Positions 22,198 through 32,791 of a stretch of 64,000 nt of DNA are shown piece after piece. The stretch's first letter is position 1. Every line of letters starts with the position of its first letter. The notes below the pieces were generated by a model. It saw nothing but the letters and a program-made list of their open reading frames with translations. It did not search any database and had not been told where the DNA came from. Origin of the DNA: Coenobita brevimanus (Eukaryota; Arthropoda; Malacostraca; Decapoda; Coenobitidae); assembly GCA_032717465.1 (NCBI GenBank), contig JAVRFU010000128.1, positions 105,410-169,409 on the forward strand, read 5' to 3'. Position numbers and translations under genes: made by a program.

Positions 22198-23729
22198 ATG
22201 GAGCATCTGGCCACTGACAGAAAATGCACAAAAAACCGCATCGTAGGAATGGCCATGGCTGGATCAACCCTCTCAGAAATAGCAAGACACCTGGGAATAT
22301 CAAGAACGACAGTATATTTTTGGTTGAGGCGATATGAAGAAGAAGGAACTGTTGATGCGCGCAAGTCGCCTGGAGGAACAAAGAAAACTACTGCAGAGGA
22401 AGAGAGAAGAATTGTGGAAGCAGTTAACCGAAATCCTTTTCTTAAGAGCAGTGAAGTTAAAAGGCAGTTGCAGTTAACGGTGTTGGACAGGACAGTGAGG
22501 AGAAGACTTCATTCATCAGGTTTTCGATGCCACGTTGCAGCTGTAAAGGAAAAAATGACAGACAGCCACAAAGAATGCCGCCTTCAGTTTGCCCAGCGAT
22601 ACTGTGACGAAGGGCTCGACTTCTGGGCTAGGGTAATCTTCTCAGACGAAAAGACCTTCTTGTCATGCAGCCATGGGAAAGTGCATTGCTGGAGGATGAC
22701 CAACACTAGGCAAGACCTGCATTCATTTTGAATCCTTAAACATGTTCTTCCATCATCACATCTATCGGTTATTGTTTTAGAGATAAAATACGCAATTAGA
22801 ACCATTTTCTTTTCTATGATTATTATTAGATTGAACCGGTGAAGGTATATATTCAAGGGGTGGTTGGGGTTATTGCTCACGTAATGCCACTCAGGGTTGT
22901 GAGGCTTGTCACTCTCATCTTAAATGTCAGGACCAACATGCCTAGCCCCGGGCTCCTACGCTCCTCATGGAGCAAGGTAGGATTGGATGATGATGATGAT
23001 GATTATCGTTATTATTATTATTATTATTATTATTATCATCATCATCATCATTATTATTATCATTCAGACATTCGGGACGTTTATGAAATAACTCGAAATA
23101 TATTCGGCTTTCAGTGGTTTGGGATATAATCCATATCCAGCCCAGCAGAGACCAATCGATACCTTAATCCTTAATCACTTGATCATCGCCATTGATCATT
23201 GTTTTCCTACGACAGATATAACGAGGCGAACATCTTTTACGAGGGAAGGAGCGGCCACGTCACTTGCAATGTGTGGGGGTGGATCCATCTATATGGTGCT
23301 GGGGAGTTGGCTCGGATTGAGGGAAGATTCACCGCTGATACTTACTTTGAAATTTTAGAAGAGGTGATGCTTCCTTCAGTACGGGCCTATGCTCTCCCTT
23401 ACCCAGAGAAGATCCTCTTCATGCAGGACAATTGTAGTGTTCACACGGCAAGAATAGTGAGGAGGTGGTTCGATGAACGAAATGATGTGGACCTCTTGCC
23501 CTGGCCCAGTAAGTCATGTGACTTAAATCCCATCGAAAATGTGTGGGGAAACATTGTCAATTCCTGGGAACAGGAAATGGAGAGAACGCCAGCAAATCTG
23601 TTCCAGCATACTCAACGGGAATGGGAAGTCATGCGCAGGAAACAGCACATAATCTATAATCATGTCAGCTCTATGCCAAACCGCCTGCAAGAAGTGATTA
23701 GAAATAATGGAGGTTGGACACGATACTGA
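22198..23729 (+). CDS. Tc1-type (DD35E spacing) transposase, two exons
   Basis: Joining 22198-22709 to 23216-23729 gives 1,026 nt, a continuous 341-residue protein of normal Tc1 transposase length. The N-terminal part is a helix-turn-helix DNA-binding domain (MAGSTLSEIARHLGISRTTV, then a paired-like second half around ERRIVEAVNRNPFLKSSEV). The catalytic core has VIFSDEKTF (first D), LFMQDNCSVHTARIV (second D) and DLNPIENVWG (E). There are 35 residues between the second D and E, one more than the usual 34. It also has NVWGWIHLYGAGEL. The protein would cut at inverted repeat ends and reinsert at TA sites. No terminal inverted repeats are visible. Without splicing, the frame stops at 22731 inside the candidate intron. 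An alternative is a transposase interrupted by an insertion, but the phase-perfect junction argues for an intron. Confidence 0.8.
22710..23215 (+). other. Candidate GC-AG intron in the Tc1 transposase
   Basis: The interval starts GCAAGA and ends TTTTCCTACGACAG. Removing it joins ACT AG|A TAT and restores the family motif TRYNEANIFYE exactly in phase. The interval contains stops in the coding frame and, at 22830-22995, a minus-strand copy of a dispersed repeat also found at 43.13, 48.0 and 49.32 kb. It also holds GAT/ATT microsatellites (22985-23060). GC donors are a known minority class. Confidence 0.65.
22830..22995 (-). repeat. Dispersed repeat inside the candidate intron
   Basis: Reverse complement of sequence at 43133-43310, 48003-48175 and 49323-49495 (CATGTGGAGC-type core with AGCCCGGGGCTAGG, AATGCCACTC and AGGTATATATTCAAGGGG-type ends). 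It ends in a GAT-type tail, consistent with a retroposed short element. Confidence 0.75.
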
Positions 23730-23730
23730 T

Positions 23731-23752
23731 CGAGAGAGAGAGAGAGAGAGAG
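23731..23752 (+). repeat. (GA)n microsatellite
   Basis: Short GA run directly after the transposase stop codon. Confidence 0.9.
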
Positions 23753-23949
23753 AGGCAAATGTTGAGAGGCAGAGTGTATGCAGACGCGAGCTTAAAAGCT
23801 GGCTACATTTGTCTAACCGCGAACTGTAGTTATCTTTAAATGTGTTAAAATGCTTTGTTTATTTTATAATAACATGTTTTATTTATTTTATAATAATTAT
23901 ATCAATAAAATCATACTTTGCACTGACATTATCATTCACCCTACAGAAC

Positions 23950-23950
<1 letters not shown>

Positions 23951-23996
<46 letters not shown>
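23951..23996 (+). repeat. (GA)n microsatellite
   Basis: Uninterrupted GA run just upstream of the Gypsy pol frame. The Arg-Glu run in the extended frame is this repeat and not protein. Confidence 0.93.
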
Positions 23997-23997
<1 letters not shown>

Positions 23998-24021
23998 CAT
24001 ATAGACGGGACGGATCTGGTG

Positions 24022-26301
24022 ATGATTATGGGAGCGTGTGGTGAAATGAGGGATTGCCCCATGCTCTTGGATACCGGAGCATGTCGATCGCTCATTAATC
24101 AAGGAACCTATGAGAATTTGGGTGAGACCAAGCCTGAGCTCAGACCGTATCAAGGACGAAGGTTAGTATCCGCAAGTGGTAATGAGCTTGAGGTGGTAGG
24201 AGTGGTTAGCCTGCCTATAGGGTTGGCTGGTCACACCTACGAGAGTGAATTAGTAGTGGTGAGGAACTTACCATGTACTATTTCAGTGATTCTAGGTTCC
24301 GATTTTATTTTCGCTCGGAATATATGTATTACACCAGATCCGTTGTGCATAGAGATCGATGGGGAGAAGGTAGAATTACAGTCGGGAGAGGAGAATCTTC
24401 GCATAGATGGTGCTTCCTCCTTGCATGTAGTTGAAACCGGCTTATCAGATGACCAGGAGTATATCTCTGGGCGTTGTATGACGAGTGAGACAGTCGTGAT
24501 TGATCCGTTCACAAGTGGAATGATCCCGTTAGAGACTGAAATTTCAGGGTGGTCCTTTGGGTTATTCTCACCTAATCCTGGTAGTACTTTCGCTGCTATG
24601 CTGTGGCCAGGGATTGTACAGATGGTCCCGGGCGAGGCGGGAGGAAAGTCCAGGGTTTATGTTGCCTACACTAACGCCACCCCTGACCGGGTCAGTATAT
24701 CTGGCAGGTACAGGGTGGGGACAATAGAACCGTTTGAGGAGATAATGTGGGACGAGGATCAGGAGGATGAGCAAGGGCAAATAACTGGTGTGACACAGGG
24801 AGAAGGGAGATTAACTAAGCTCTTTCTAAAAGTAGATGAGTTATGTCCACCGGAGACTAAGGAGAATGATGCTCTCAAACGTCTAGTGCGAAAGCATCCT
24901 CAAGTGTTTGCCTTGCCTGATGAACCACTGAATATTACACCTTATTTCCTCCATCACATCTGTGCAACAGGACCGGTTGTAAACCGTCGTCCTTATAAGG
25001 TACCGGTTAAGTATCACGAAACTCTTAGGCAACAGCTAAATGAACTAAGGGAGCAAAATATAATACGTCCTTCTAGATCACCATATTGTTCACCCTTGGT
25101 CCCGGTGGCCAAGAAGGATGGTGGACTAAGAATTTGTCTCGATTTTCGTCATTTGAATAAGCAGATAACATCAGACCCCTTCCCATTGCCAAACATTGCA
25201 CAAATTCTTTCCCAGTTAGGAGAAAATACTGTATTCAGTAGCTTGGATTTGAGGCAAGGATACCATCAGATCCCTCTGGATGAGGCGTCACGACCGCTGA
25301 CCGCATTTTCCTCACCAGACGGTCATTGGGAATATAATAGTCTACCGTTTGGCTTAAAAGATGCCCCTGCTGCGTTCCAAAGGATCGTTAACGAAGTCCT
25401 GATAGGACTGACAGGGCGTATCAGTCATACTTACCTGGATGACATAATTGTCTATGGTGAGGATTTTGATTCACATGTACAGAACCTAGATGAGGTCCTT
25501 GCCAGACTTAAGGAAGCTCAACTTACTCTTAAGTTAGAGAAGTGCAGTTTTTTCAAGGATGAAGTGTCTTACCTAGGACACTTAATTTCTGCAGAAGGCT
25601 TGCGGCCCCAACCGGATAAAGTCCGAGCCATAAGGGAAATTGCTGTTCCTAAGACACTGAAGGAACTCCAATCTTTCTTAGGGTTAGTTAATTATTACCG
25701 TAGATTCATAAGTGACTATGCTAAGATTGCTCTGCCTCTCACAAAACTGACTCGTGGAAAGAAGGAAGTGAAAAACAGTAAACAAAAAATCGAGTGGAAC
25801 GATGAGGCTGATCAAGCTTTTAGAAGTCTGAAAAGTAAGCTTACTGACGACATCGTACTCAAGTTTCCCTCCTTTGATAAACCATTCTATCTGACAACTG
25901 ACGCGAGTGGTACTGCGATAGGTGGGGTATTACAACAGGATGATGAGGATGGGCACCTTAGGCCGTTGACATATTTTAGTAGAGCATTAAATAAAGCTGA
26001 GCTTAATTATGCCACTATCGAGCAAGAAGCCTTAAGTATTGTGTACGGATTGCGGATAAATCGGCCTCTTGTCTTGGGATACAAAGTGATTGTGCAGACG
26101 GATCACCGACCCCTCACGTGGCTCTTTAATGTGAGGGAGCCTTCTGGCAGAATAGCTAGATGGCAGATACCGGTACAGGTTGCCGAATACGACTTAGAGG
26201 TATCCTACCTGCCAGGACACCAGAACCGAGTGGCTGACGCCTTGTCACGTCTTCGCAGAGAGCAAAACGAAGATATAGAACTTATAGCTGTTACGAGGTA
26301 A
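24022..26301 (+). pseudogene. Ty3/Gypsy-type pol: protease, RT and RNase H; no gag or integrase
   Basis: An uninterrupted frame; the first in-frame ATG after the GA repeat is at 24022. A retropepsin motif LLDTGACRSLI lies near 24065-24095, with ILGSDFIF near 24290. RT follows: NIIRPSRSPYCSPLVPVAKK, LDFRHLNKQ, SSLDLRQGYHQIPLD, LPFGLKDAPAAFQ and YLDDIIVYGED (25432-25464, intact catalytic YLDD). Then come the connection and RNase H: TTDASGTAIGGVLQQ, YATIEQEALSIVYGL, VQTDHRPLTWLF and LPGHQNRVADALSR. The frame stops right after RNase H. No integrase, gag, primer binding site or LTR pair was recognised, so this looks like an internal fragment of an LTR retrotransposon. The open frame suggests a young insertion, or an element type that splits pol. 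Confidence 0.88.
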
Positions 26302-26777
26302 GTAGAGAGTGGAGGACACGACACATGGTCTTCTCATAGCCTTCATCAGCCTCTGAACCACGTAGTCTCGTCTGCTTATACTTGCACTCCTCATACTCCT
26401 AATCAGACCTCAGAGCTACCTATCCAAGCCGTATATTACTGTTATCCTGTGTTCTTTTTATCGTTCTTCTTTTTTTCACTTTTTCTGGCCCCATTCATGC
26501 CTTTCTGCGTTTTGCTTAAATCTTTTGCTCTCTTTATCTCATACTCTGTTTTTTTTGTTTTTACTCTCTGCTCTTTTTCTCTTATCCCTCCTCTTTTTCT
26601 CTAGTATTCCTGCCACGGTTCGCAAATTAAATATTTCACGGTTTATGATGCAGATACGAGGCCGTAAGTAATGACCAGGCAAGATGATATATTGAAGCCG
26701 TTGCGAATCAAACAGACATATATGGTAAAAGGTCAGACACAGACTTACACATGCACTTCTAAACTGAACTGGAGTAA

Positions 26778-26843
<66 letters not shown>

Positions 26844-26930
26844 ACAGACAGACAGATTATAAATTTTTCTTTACCGAACAAACTCACACACCGTAAACAC
26901 ACACAGACACAGACACAGACACAGACACAC
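26302..26930. other. Unassigned sequence with shared repeat and microsatellites
   Basis: 26322-26432 is a dispersed repeat also present at 37598-37697 (ATGGTCTTCTCATAGCCTTC, GAACCACGTAGTCTC). The rest is pyrimidine-rich, then (TA)n at 26780-26808 and (GA)n at 26811-26842. No integrase-like coding is visible on either strand. Confidence 0.65.
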
Positions 26931-26934
26931 ACAC

Positions 26935-27571
26935 CATCTTCTACTTGTACACAGAACCGGCGAAATTTGGGCTGTCACACCCGTAGACTTTCAGATAGCA
27001 TGATTTCTTATATAGCGATTTTATGGGCGACCGAAAGTTAGGTTAGGTCACTTTGGGCAGGGTTTGGTCTGATTAGATAATTTTTGGTTGGGTTGGGTTC
27101 AGATCGACTAGATATAGACGGATTAGGTTAGATTGCTTTAGAATAGCTCGGTTTTGATATATTTTGGGTCGGGTTCTATTGGGGTGGGTTAGGCTGGGTT
27201 AGGTTTGGTTGGATTAGGTCATTTGGGGCTTGACTGGGTTTCGTTAGGTCGGGTATGGTATGGTTAAGTGAGACTGGGTAGGATTAGGCAGGGTTAGATG
27301 CGGTTAGGCTGCGTCAGTATTAGTTAGGTTAGGTATGGGAAGGTTACGTGAGATTGTGAGGTTAAATACAATTAGACTGGGTTAGGTGAGGTTAAGTTAG
27401 ATTAGATAAGGTTAATTTAGGTTGGATTTGGTCATTCGAGGTTAGGCAGGGTTCAGTTCCAGCAAATATGGATAGGTTAGGTAAGACTGGACTAAAACAA
27501 ATTGGTTTATGCATTGCAGTCTTTTGTTGGGCGGTCCTTCCAAAGTCAAGCTTCACAAGAGGTGGACGTGG

Positions 27572-27574
<3 letters not shown>
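26935..27574 (+). repeat. Degenerate TTAGG-like array, copy 1 of a duplicated block
   Basis: About 500 bp of imperfect GGTTAGG/GGGTTAGG units (26995-27470), headed by TACTTGTACA, GAACCGGCGAA and a GCGATTTTAT block. The whole block recurs at 51295-52078 with high similarity. The second copy has about 140 bp extra (51862-52004) before TGGTTTATGCATTGC. Confidence 0.85.

Positions 27575-27623
<49 letters not shown>
27575..27623 (+). repeat. (TG)n microsatellite
   Basis: Uninterrupted run. The same position in the duplicated block (52078) also carries a TG run. Confidence 0.96.
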
Positions 27624-27624
<1 letters not shown>

Positions 27625-27794
27625 CTAATACAGTCTCCCCATTCCTCTTATTTTTTTTACGTCATTATTATCCACACAAAAGAAACCTACTGTAACTTAT
27701 AAAAGATACTGTACCCACACAGTGAAATTGTGGGAAGTGCCATAATAGAACGAATTAAGTCCGACCAGAATCGTATTCTTCCATATGAATAGTT

Positions 27795-30792
27795 ATCTAT
27801 CTATCTATCTATTGCCAGACGCCTCAATCCCGTTTGGGGTGGCCACAAACAAATCGCCTCCAAGTCGCCCTGTCCCCCGCCATTTCACTGCCCTGCTCCC
27901 AACTCACACCCCCCTCTCTCATATACCTCTCCACCCCATCCCTCAATCTCATTGTCGGCCTCCCCCTCCCTCTTCCCCCCTCCGCCTCACTCACATACAC
28001 TCTCTTCGTCAGTCTTTCACCCTCCATCCTCTCCACATGGCCAAACCACCTCAGTGTGTTCCTCATAACGCTTCCTATCACATCCACATCCACACCACAA
28101 CGCTCCTTTATATCCTCATTCGTCAGCCTGTCTCTCCACGTGACTCCACAGGCTCCTCTTAAATAACTCATTTCCACTGCTCTCACTCTTGACTTGTGTC
28201 CTTCCAACAATGTCCAAGCTTTACTTCCGTACGTTAGAGTTGGTATCACAATACTGTCATGTAGTAACTTTTTCACTTCCATACTCACTTCTCTGTTTCT
28301 TATCACTGCTTTCAAGGAACCAGCAACCTTTCTTCCCTGCTGTACCCTTTCAAGCACTTCACCCTCCAAACCTCCATCCTTACTCATCACACTGCCCAAA
28401 TACTTAAACGTACTCACATTTTCCAATTCCTCACCATCCAACCTCGCTATACATTCACTAACTTCACCTCTCTCAAAGACCATCACTTTACTCTTCCCTA
28501 CATTCACCTTTGGGTTCCGTTTCTTACACACTCTCTCAAACTCATTCATCAAGCCTTGCAGCTCTCCTTCGTCTTCACTCAACAACACAGTATCATCTGC
28601 AAACAACAGTACAGGGAGTTTCCAAACACTATCTTCTCTCACCAGGGCCACTCCAACATCCACTACCCTACCTTGTACCTCTTTTATTACCCCATCCATG
28701 TACAGATTGAACAACCATGGAGACATGACACATCCCTGTTTCAAACCAACTTTCAAAGAGAAAATTTCACTTAGTTCACCATCCACACGCACTGCAGCCT
28801 TCGCACCATCGTACATACTCTTCACAGCATTCAACAACTTCCCATCTACTCCATATATTCTTAACACTTTCCACAATCCTTGTCTATCCACCCTGTCATA
28901 TGCTTTTTCCAAATCCATGAAAGCTGCATACAACTTCTTTCCCTTCTCTAGAAACTTTTCCACTAAAGATCTAAGAATGAATATCTGATCTACACAACCT
29001 CTTCCCTTCCTAAAGCCTCCCTGTTCTTCTCCAACTAATTTCTCTGTTCTTTCTCTAACTCTGTCTATAAGTATCCTACCATACACTTTTCCTATTATAC
29101 TAAGAAGACAAATGCCCCTATGATTACCACACACTTCTTTTTCCCCTTTTCCTTTGTACAAGGGAATAATTATACCTGACTTCCAATCCTCCGGGACTCT
29201 ACCTTCCTCCCAGGCCAATCTGCATATCTTCCACATCCATTCTACTACTATCTCTCCCCCATGCTTCAGCATTTCACCACACACTCCATCAATTCCTGGG
29301 GCTTTCCCCGATTTAACTTTCTTCATTGCTTCCACAACTTCTATCCTACTGATTTCTTCCTGTCTTCTCACCTCCCTCCTTCTCCCAGCCATTCCCCAGC
29401 CAGTTATACTTGCATTACTTCCATCCTCTACGTTCAACAATTCCTTAAAGTGTTCTCTCCATCTGCTCACTTTTTCTCCCTTCTCCACTAGTAATCTACC
29501 ATTTTTATCTTTCACTCCCCTGCTAACTTCACTTCCACCCTGTCTTACTCTTTTCACTTCTCTCCAGAACATTTTCTTACAGTCCCTCCACTTTACACTC
29601 AAATTCCTTCCAAATTCCTCATCCACTCTCTTCTTACTCTCTCTTACTAATCTTTTCACCTCTCTCTTTCTTTCCACATATAACTCTCTCTTCCGCTTCT
29701 CAACTTCTTCCACGCCCCTATTTCTCATCCATTCATTGTATGCTTTCTTCTTTTGTGTCACAGCCTGTTTCACCTCTTCAGTCCACCACGCTGTTCCTTG
29801 CACCCCCCTCCGTCTTCTCTTCCTTCCACACACCACATCACATGCTGCACATATTTCTTCTGTAAATATCTTACACACACCTTCCACGTCTCCCATCTGC
29901 TCCAATTCATATTTGCCCAATCGTTCCTCCACTTCTCTCTTATACTCTGCCTTTTTCTCATCCTCTTGTAACCTCTCCACTCTCCTTGCAACTACTCCTT
30001 CCTCTCGTCTTTCCCTTCTTCTATTCCTCCATCTTACTTGCATCCTAATTCTGGCCACCACCAAGTAGTGGTCAGAAAGTCCACTCCCCCAACCTCTATA
30101 CACTCTTGCATCCTTTACACATCTTCGCATCCTTTCATCCACACACACATAATCAATCATTGCCTTCCTTTCATTCAGTTCACCACCCACCCTTCTCATC
30201 ACTCGCCATGTATACCTGTGGATCATTTTATGCCTGAAGAGGGTATTGGCTATCACCAGCCCCTCTCCCAGCACAAATGTCCACTAACGCACTGCCATTC
30301 TCATCTATCTCAGCAGGCACACCCCACTCACCAACTATTCCATCCACCTTCACATTACCAACTTTACCATTCATATCACCAATCAAAAACACTCTCTCAT
30401 TCCTTCCAAACTTTTCCATGCACACTTCCACATTTGTCCAGAACTCTTCTCTCACTCTTCTAGCACGATCTTGCGTTGGCGCATACACACACACAATCGC
30501 CCACATTTGTATTCCAACTTTCAACTTTACCCACACAATCCTTGACCCAACTGATCCATACTGTCTTATGCTCTTCTTCCATCTTTTACTCACAACTATA
30601 CATACTCCTTCCTTTGCCCTCTCATTCTCATCTACTCCTGCACATATACCCCATCCATACTCCCATTCTCTCACACTTTCTCCTTTCCATTTTGTTTCAG
30701 TTATTCCACATACATCCACTTTCGCACCCTCAAGCACCTGGACAATCTCTCTCTCTTTCACCTCATCGACACAGTGAAATCAAGACCTACTG
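27795..30792 (-). pseudogene. RTE family A retrotransposon, longest copy (endonuclease plus RT)
   Basis: Reading 5' to 3' on the minus strand. The endonuclease part (30228-30761) has CGITETKWKGE, VCVYAPTQDRARR and IGDMNGKVGN. A one-step frameshift near 30263-30274 leads into the 816-residue frame 27824-30274. That frame holds the end of the endonuclease (MIDYVCVDER, LSDHYLVVARI), a basic linker with AWWTEEVKQAV, and the RT with NHRGICLLSIIGKVYG, FMDLEKAYDRVDR, GLKQGCVMSPWLFNLYMDG and LLFADDTVLLSEDE. The C-terminus has RWFGHVERM and CGHPKRD. The 3' end is GGCGTCTGGCAATA plus a GATA tail (27795-27812 as TATC). The apparent starts of both frames are GTG codons, so neither is a real start. The usual N-terminal endonuclease motif (N-V-R-T type) is missing, so the copy is slightly 5' truncated. 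The copy at 62130-63433 breaks at the same place. Confidence 0.93.
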
Positions 30793-30875
30793 TAACGACA
30801 TCTTACACTGAGATGGTTATATCGTGAACATGGGCCTCGTCTAGTTCCTATGTTGGTATGTAAACCCAAATGCTT
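30792..30875 (+). other. Flanking repeat shared with 36.38 and 63.93 kb
   Basis: TACTGTAACGACATCTTACA and CTAGTTCCTATGTTGGTAT followed by AAACCCAAAT recur at 36382-36480 and 63927-64000 (TACTGTAACGATATCTTATA). A low-copy repeat outside the retrotransposon coding part. Confidence 0.7.
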
Positions 30876-31581
30876 AACATCTATCTATCTATCTATAGCC
30901 CGACGCCCTAATCCCGCAAAAGGGTGGCCGCAGAGAAAACGCCTCCAAGTCGCTCTGTCACCCACCATTTGACTACCCTCCTCCCAACTCACCCCCCCCC
31001 TCCCTCTTATACCTCTCAACTCCATCCCTCCACCTCATCCTCGGTCTACCCCTCCCTCTCCCTCCCTCCACCTCACCTACATACACCCTCTTATTTAGTC
31101 TTTCATTCTCCATTCTCTTCACATGTCCAAACCACCTCAGTGCATTTCTCCTAATCTTCTCAACCACATTCACATCCACCCCACAACGTTCCTTCACTTC
31201 TTCATTCGTCAACCTGTCCCTCCACGTCACTCCACATGCTCCTCTCAAGTAACTCATTTCCACTGCTCTCACTCTTGACTTGTTCCCCTCTTGCAAGGTC
31301 CACGCCTCGCTTCCATACGTCAGGGTAGGGATCACAATACTATCATGCAGTGACTTCTTAACTTCCATACTCACCTCCCTATTTCTCATCATTGCTTTCA
31401 GTGCACAAATAACCTTCCTTCCCTGCTGTACCCTTTCACGCACTTCATCCCCCAAAGTTCCATCCTTACTCATCACACTACCCAAGTACTTGAATGCACT
31501 CACATTCTCCGTATCCTCACCAACTAACCTCACTGCACACTCTGTGACTTCATTCCCCTCGAATACCACAACTTTACTTTT
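30876..31581 (-). pseudogene. RTE family B RT fragment with GATA tail
   Basis: A relative of family A with its own 3' end (GGATTAGGGCGTCGGGCTATAGATAG). The frame 30973-31569 gives FKYLGSVMSKDG, YGSEAWTLQEGNKSRVRAVE, GACGVTWRDRLTNEEVK, RWFGHVKRMENER and GRPRMRWRDGVERYK. It is truncated upstream at 31581, within ERNEV-type sequence, where it meets the head of a plus-strand family A copy. Confidence 0.9.
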
Positions 31582-31718
31582 GTGATGAGTAAGGATGGAG
31601 GTTTGGAGGGTGAAGTGCTTGAAAGGGTACAGCAGGGAAGAAAGGTTGCTGGTTCTTTGAAAGCAGTGAAAAGAAACAGGGAAGTGAGCATGGAAGTGAA
31701 AAAGTTACTACATGACAG
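31582..31718 (+). mobile_element. RTE family A fragment, part 1 (left of the hAT insertion)
   Basis: Encodes VMSKDGGLEGEVLERVQQ, GRKVAGSLKAV and SMEVKKLLHD, and stops exactly at CATGACAG. It continues at 35745 after the hAT transposon. Confidence 0.93.
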
Positions 31719-32569
31719 CAGTGGCGGTGCCAAGGGGGGGCTTGGGGGCTGAAGCCCCAATAATGAGCCAAGCCCCCCCATCAGCCCCCCCAATATTGAC
31801 AGATTCCAAAGGCGAATTTAGGCAGAACGTCCCTTATTTGAACTTTCAATTTTGTATTACTATTTACAAATAATACACAAAAGTTGACGAAACGAAGTGT
31901 TATAAGTTTAGGAAAAGATTCAAGACAATAGATTAAATCGTGATTATTATTTTTAGCTGTTAGCATTTAGCAGATTCTGAATGATAGTAATTTCACGGAA
32001 ATTACGGAAAATTTATCAGTTGACTCAACTTCTAAGGAAAACTTCCAGCCTAGTTCTAATACTAAGGGTAACTTATGTTATAATATATTCTGTGAAATTC
32101 TTGTAATTCAGATGGTTAGTTTACATATCCTATAATGAAAATGATAAGTGAAAGTAAAATACAGCATTATTTTATTAAACTACATTAGCCATTCTTTTAG
32201 TGTATTACGACTGTACGATTATTATCTCGTCTTCAGAAATATAATTGAATGTCGATTATGTCATAATTCGAGGCAGGAAGTTAATAAATTTGAATATATT
32301 TGATTAAAATGAAGTAAAGGATTCACACTGCTATAGGGCCTACATGGTCCTAGGCTCCTAGCCTAGCCCAGCATTAACGAATCGAGTGCACGATGAGCCA
32401 TTCCTGTTCGATTCCTGTCAGCTACCAGACCAGTCTACCACGCGACGCGGTTGTGTGTAGATCTCCGAGTCTGTTGGCTGTTAATTGCTTAGTGCAGTAG
32501 ACACTGAATTACTGAGCAGCTGAGCTTATTAGTTGTGGTTTTCGTCTTGCACTGATTTACAGGTATGGT

Positions 32570-32779
32570 GTAAGTTGATTTTTTTCTACTTACAAATGTA
32601 TATAGGCTACTATAAGATTATAAGAAGCTGTGGAAGGAAGAATAAAATAGTGTGAAAATATCTGGTCTGTTGTAATGCTAATATGCAGTTTTATGCTTCT
32701 GTGATCTGTGTGCTTGTTTATGCTGTTTTCCCTGTTTATGAAAGTAACTGATGGTGGTTTATCATATTTGATCACATAG
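32570..32779 (+). other. Possible 5' UTR intron of the hAT transposase
   Basis: A strong donor GTAAGT at 32570 and an acceptor CACATAG ending at 32779 lie just before the ATG at 32792. The pyrimidine tract is weak. Motif matches only. Confidence 0.3.
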
Positions 32780-32791
32780 GCCGGTTTGATT

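Noticed and set aside
22710..23215. Plain transposon insertion into the Tc1 gene instead of an intron
   Set aside because: No target duplication or insertion ends found at the borders, and the splice-type borders restore the protein exactly. It remains the main alternative.
29154..30068. 304-residue plus-strand frame, and similar Ser/Thr/Leu/Pro-rich frames at 8060-8767 and 28194-28988
   Set aside because: They lie exactly opposite the RTE family A RT/endonuclease frames. Composition and repetition across copies show they are antisense shadows.
31582..31718. Head-to-head RTE copies at 31581/31582 as one twin-primed insertion
   Set aside because: The two halves belong to different families (B and A) with different 3' ends, so they are separate insertions.
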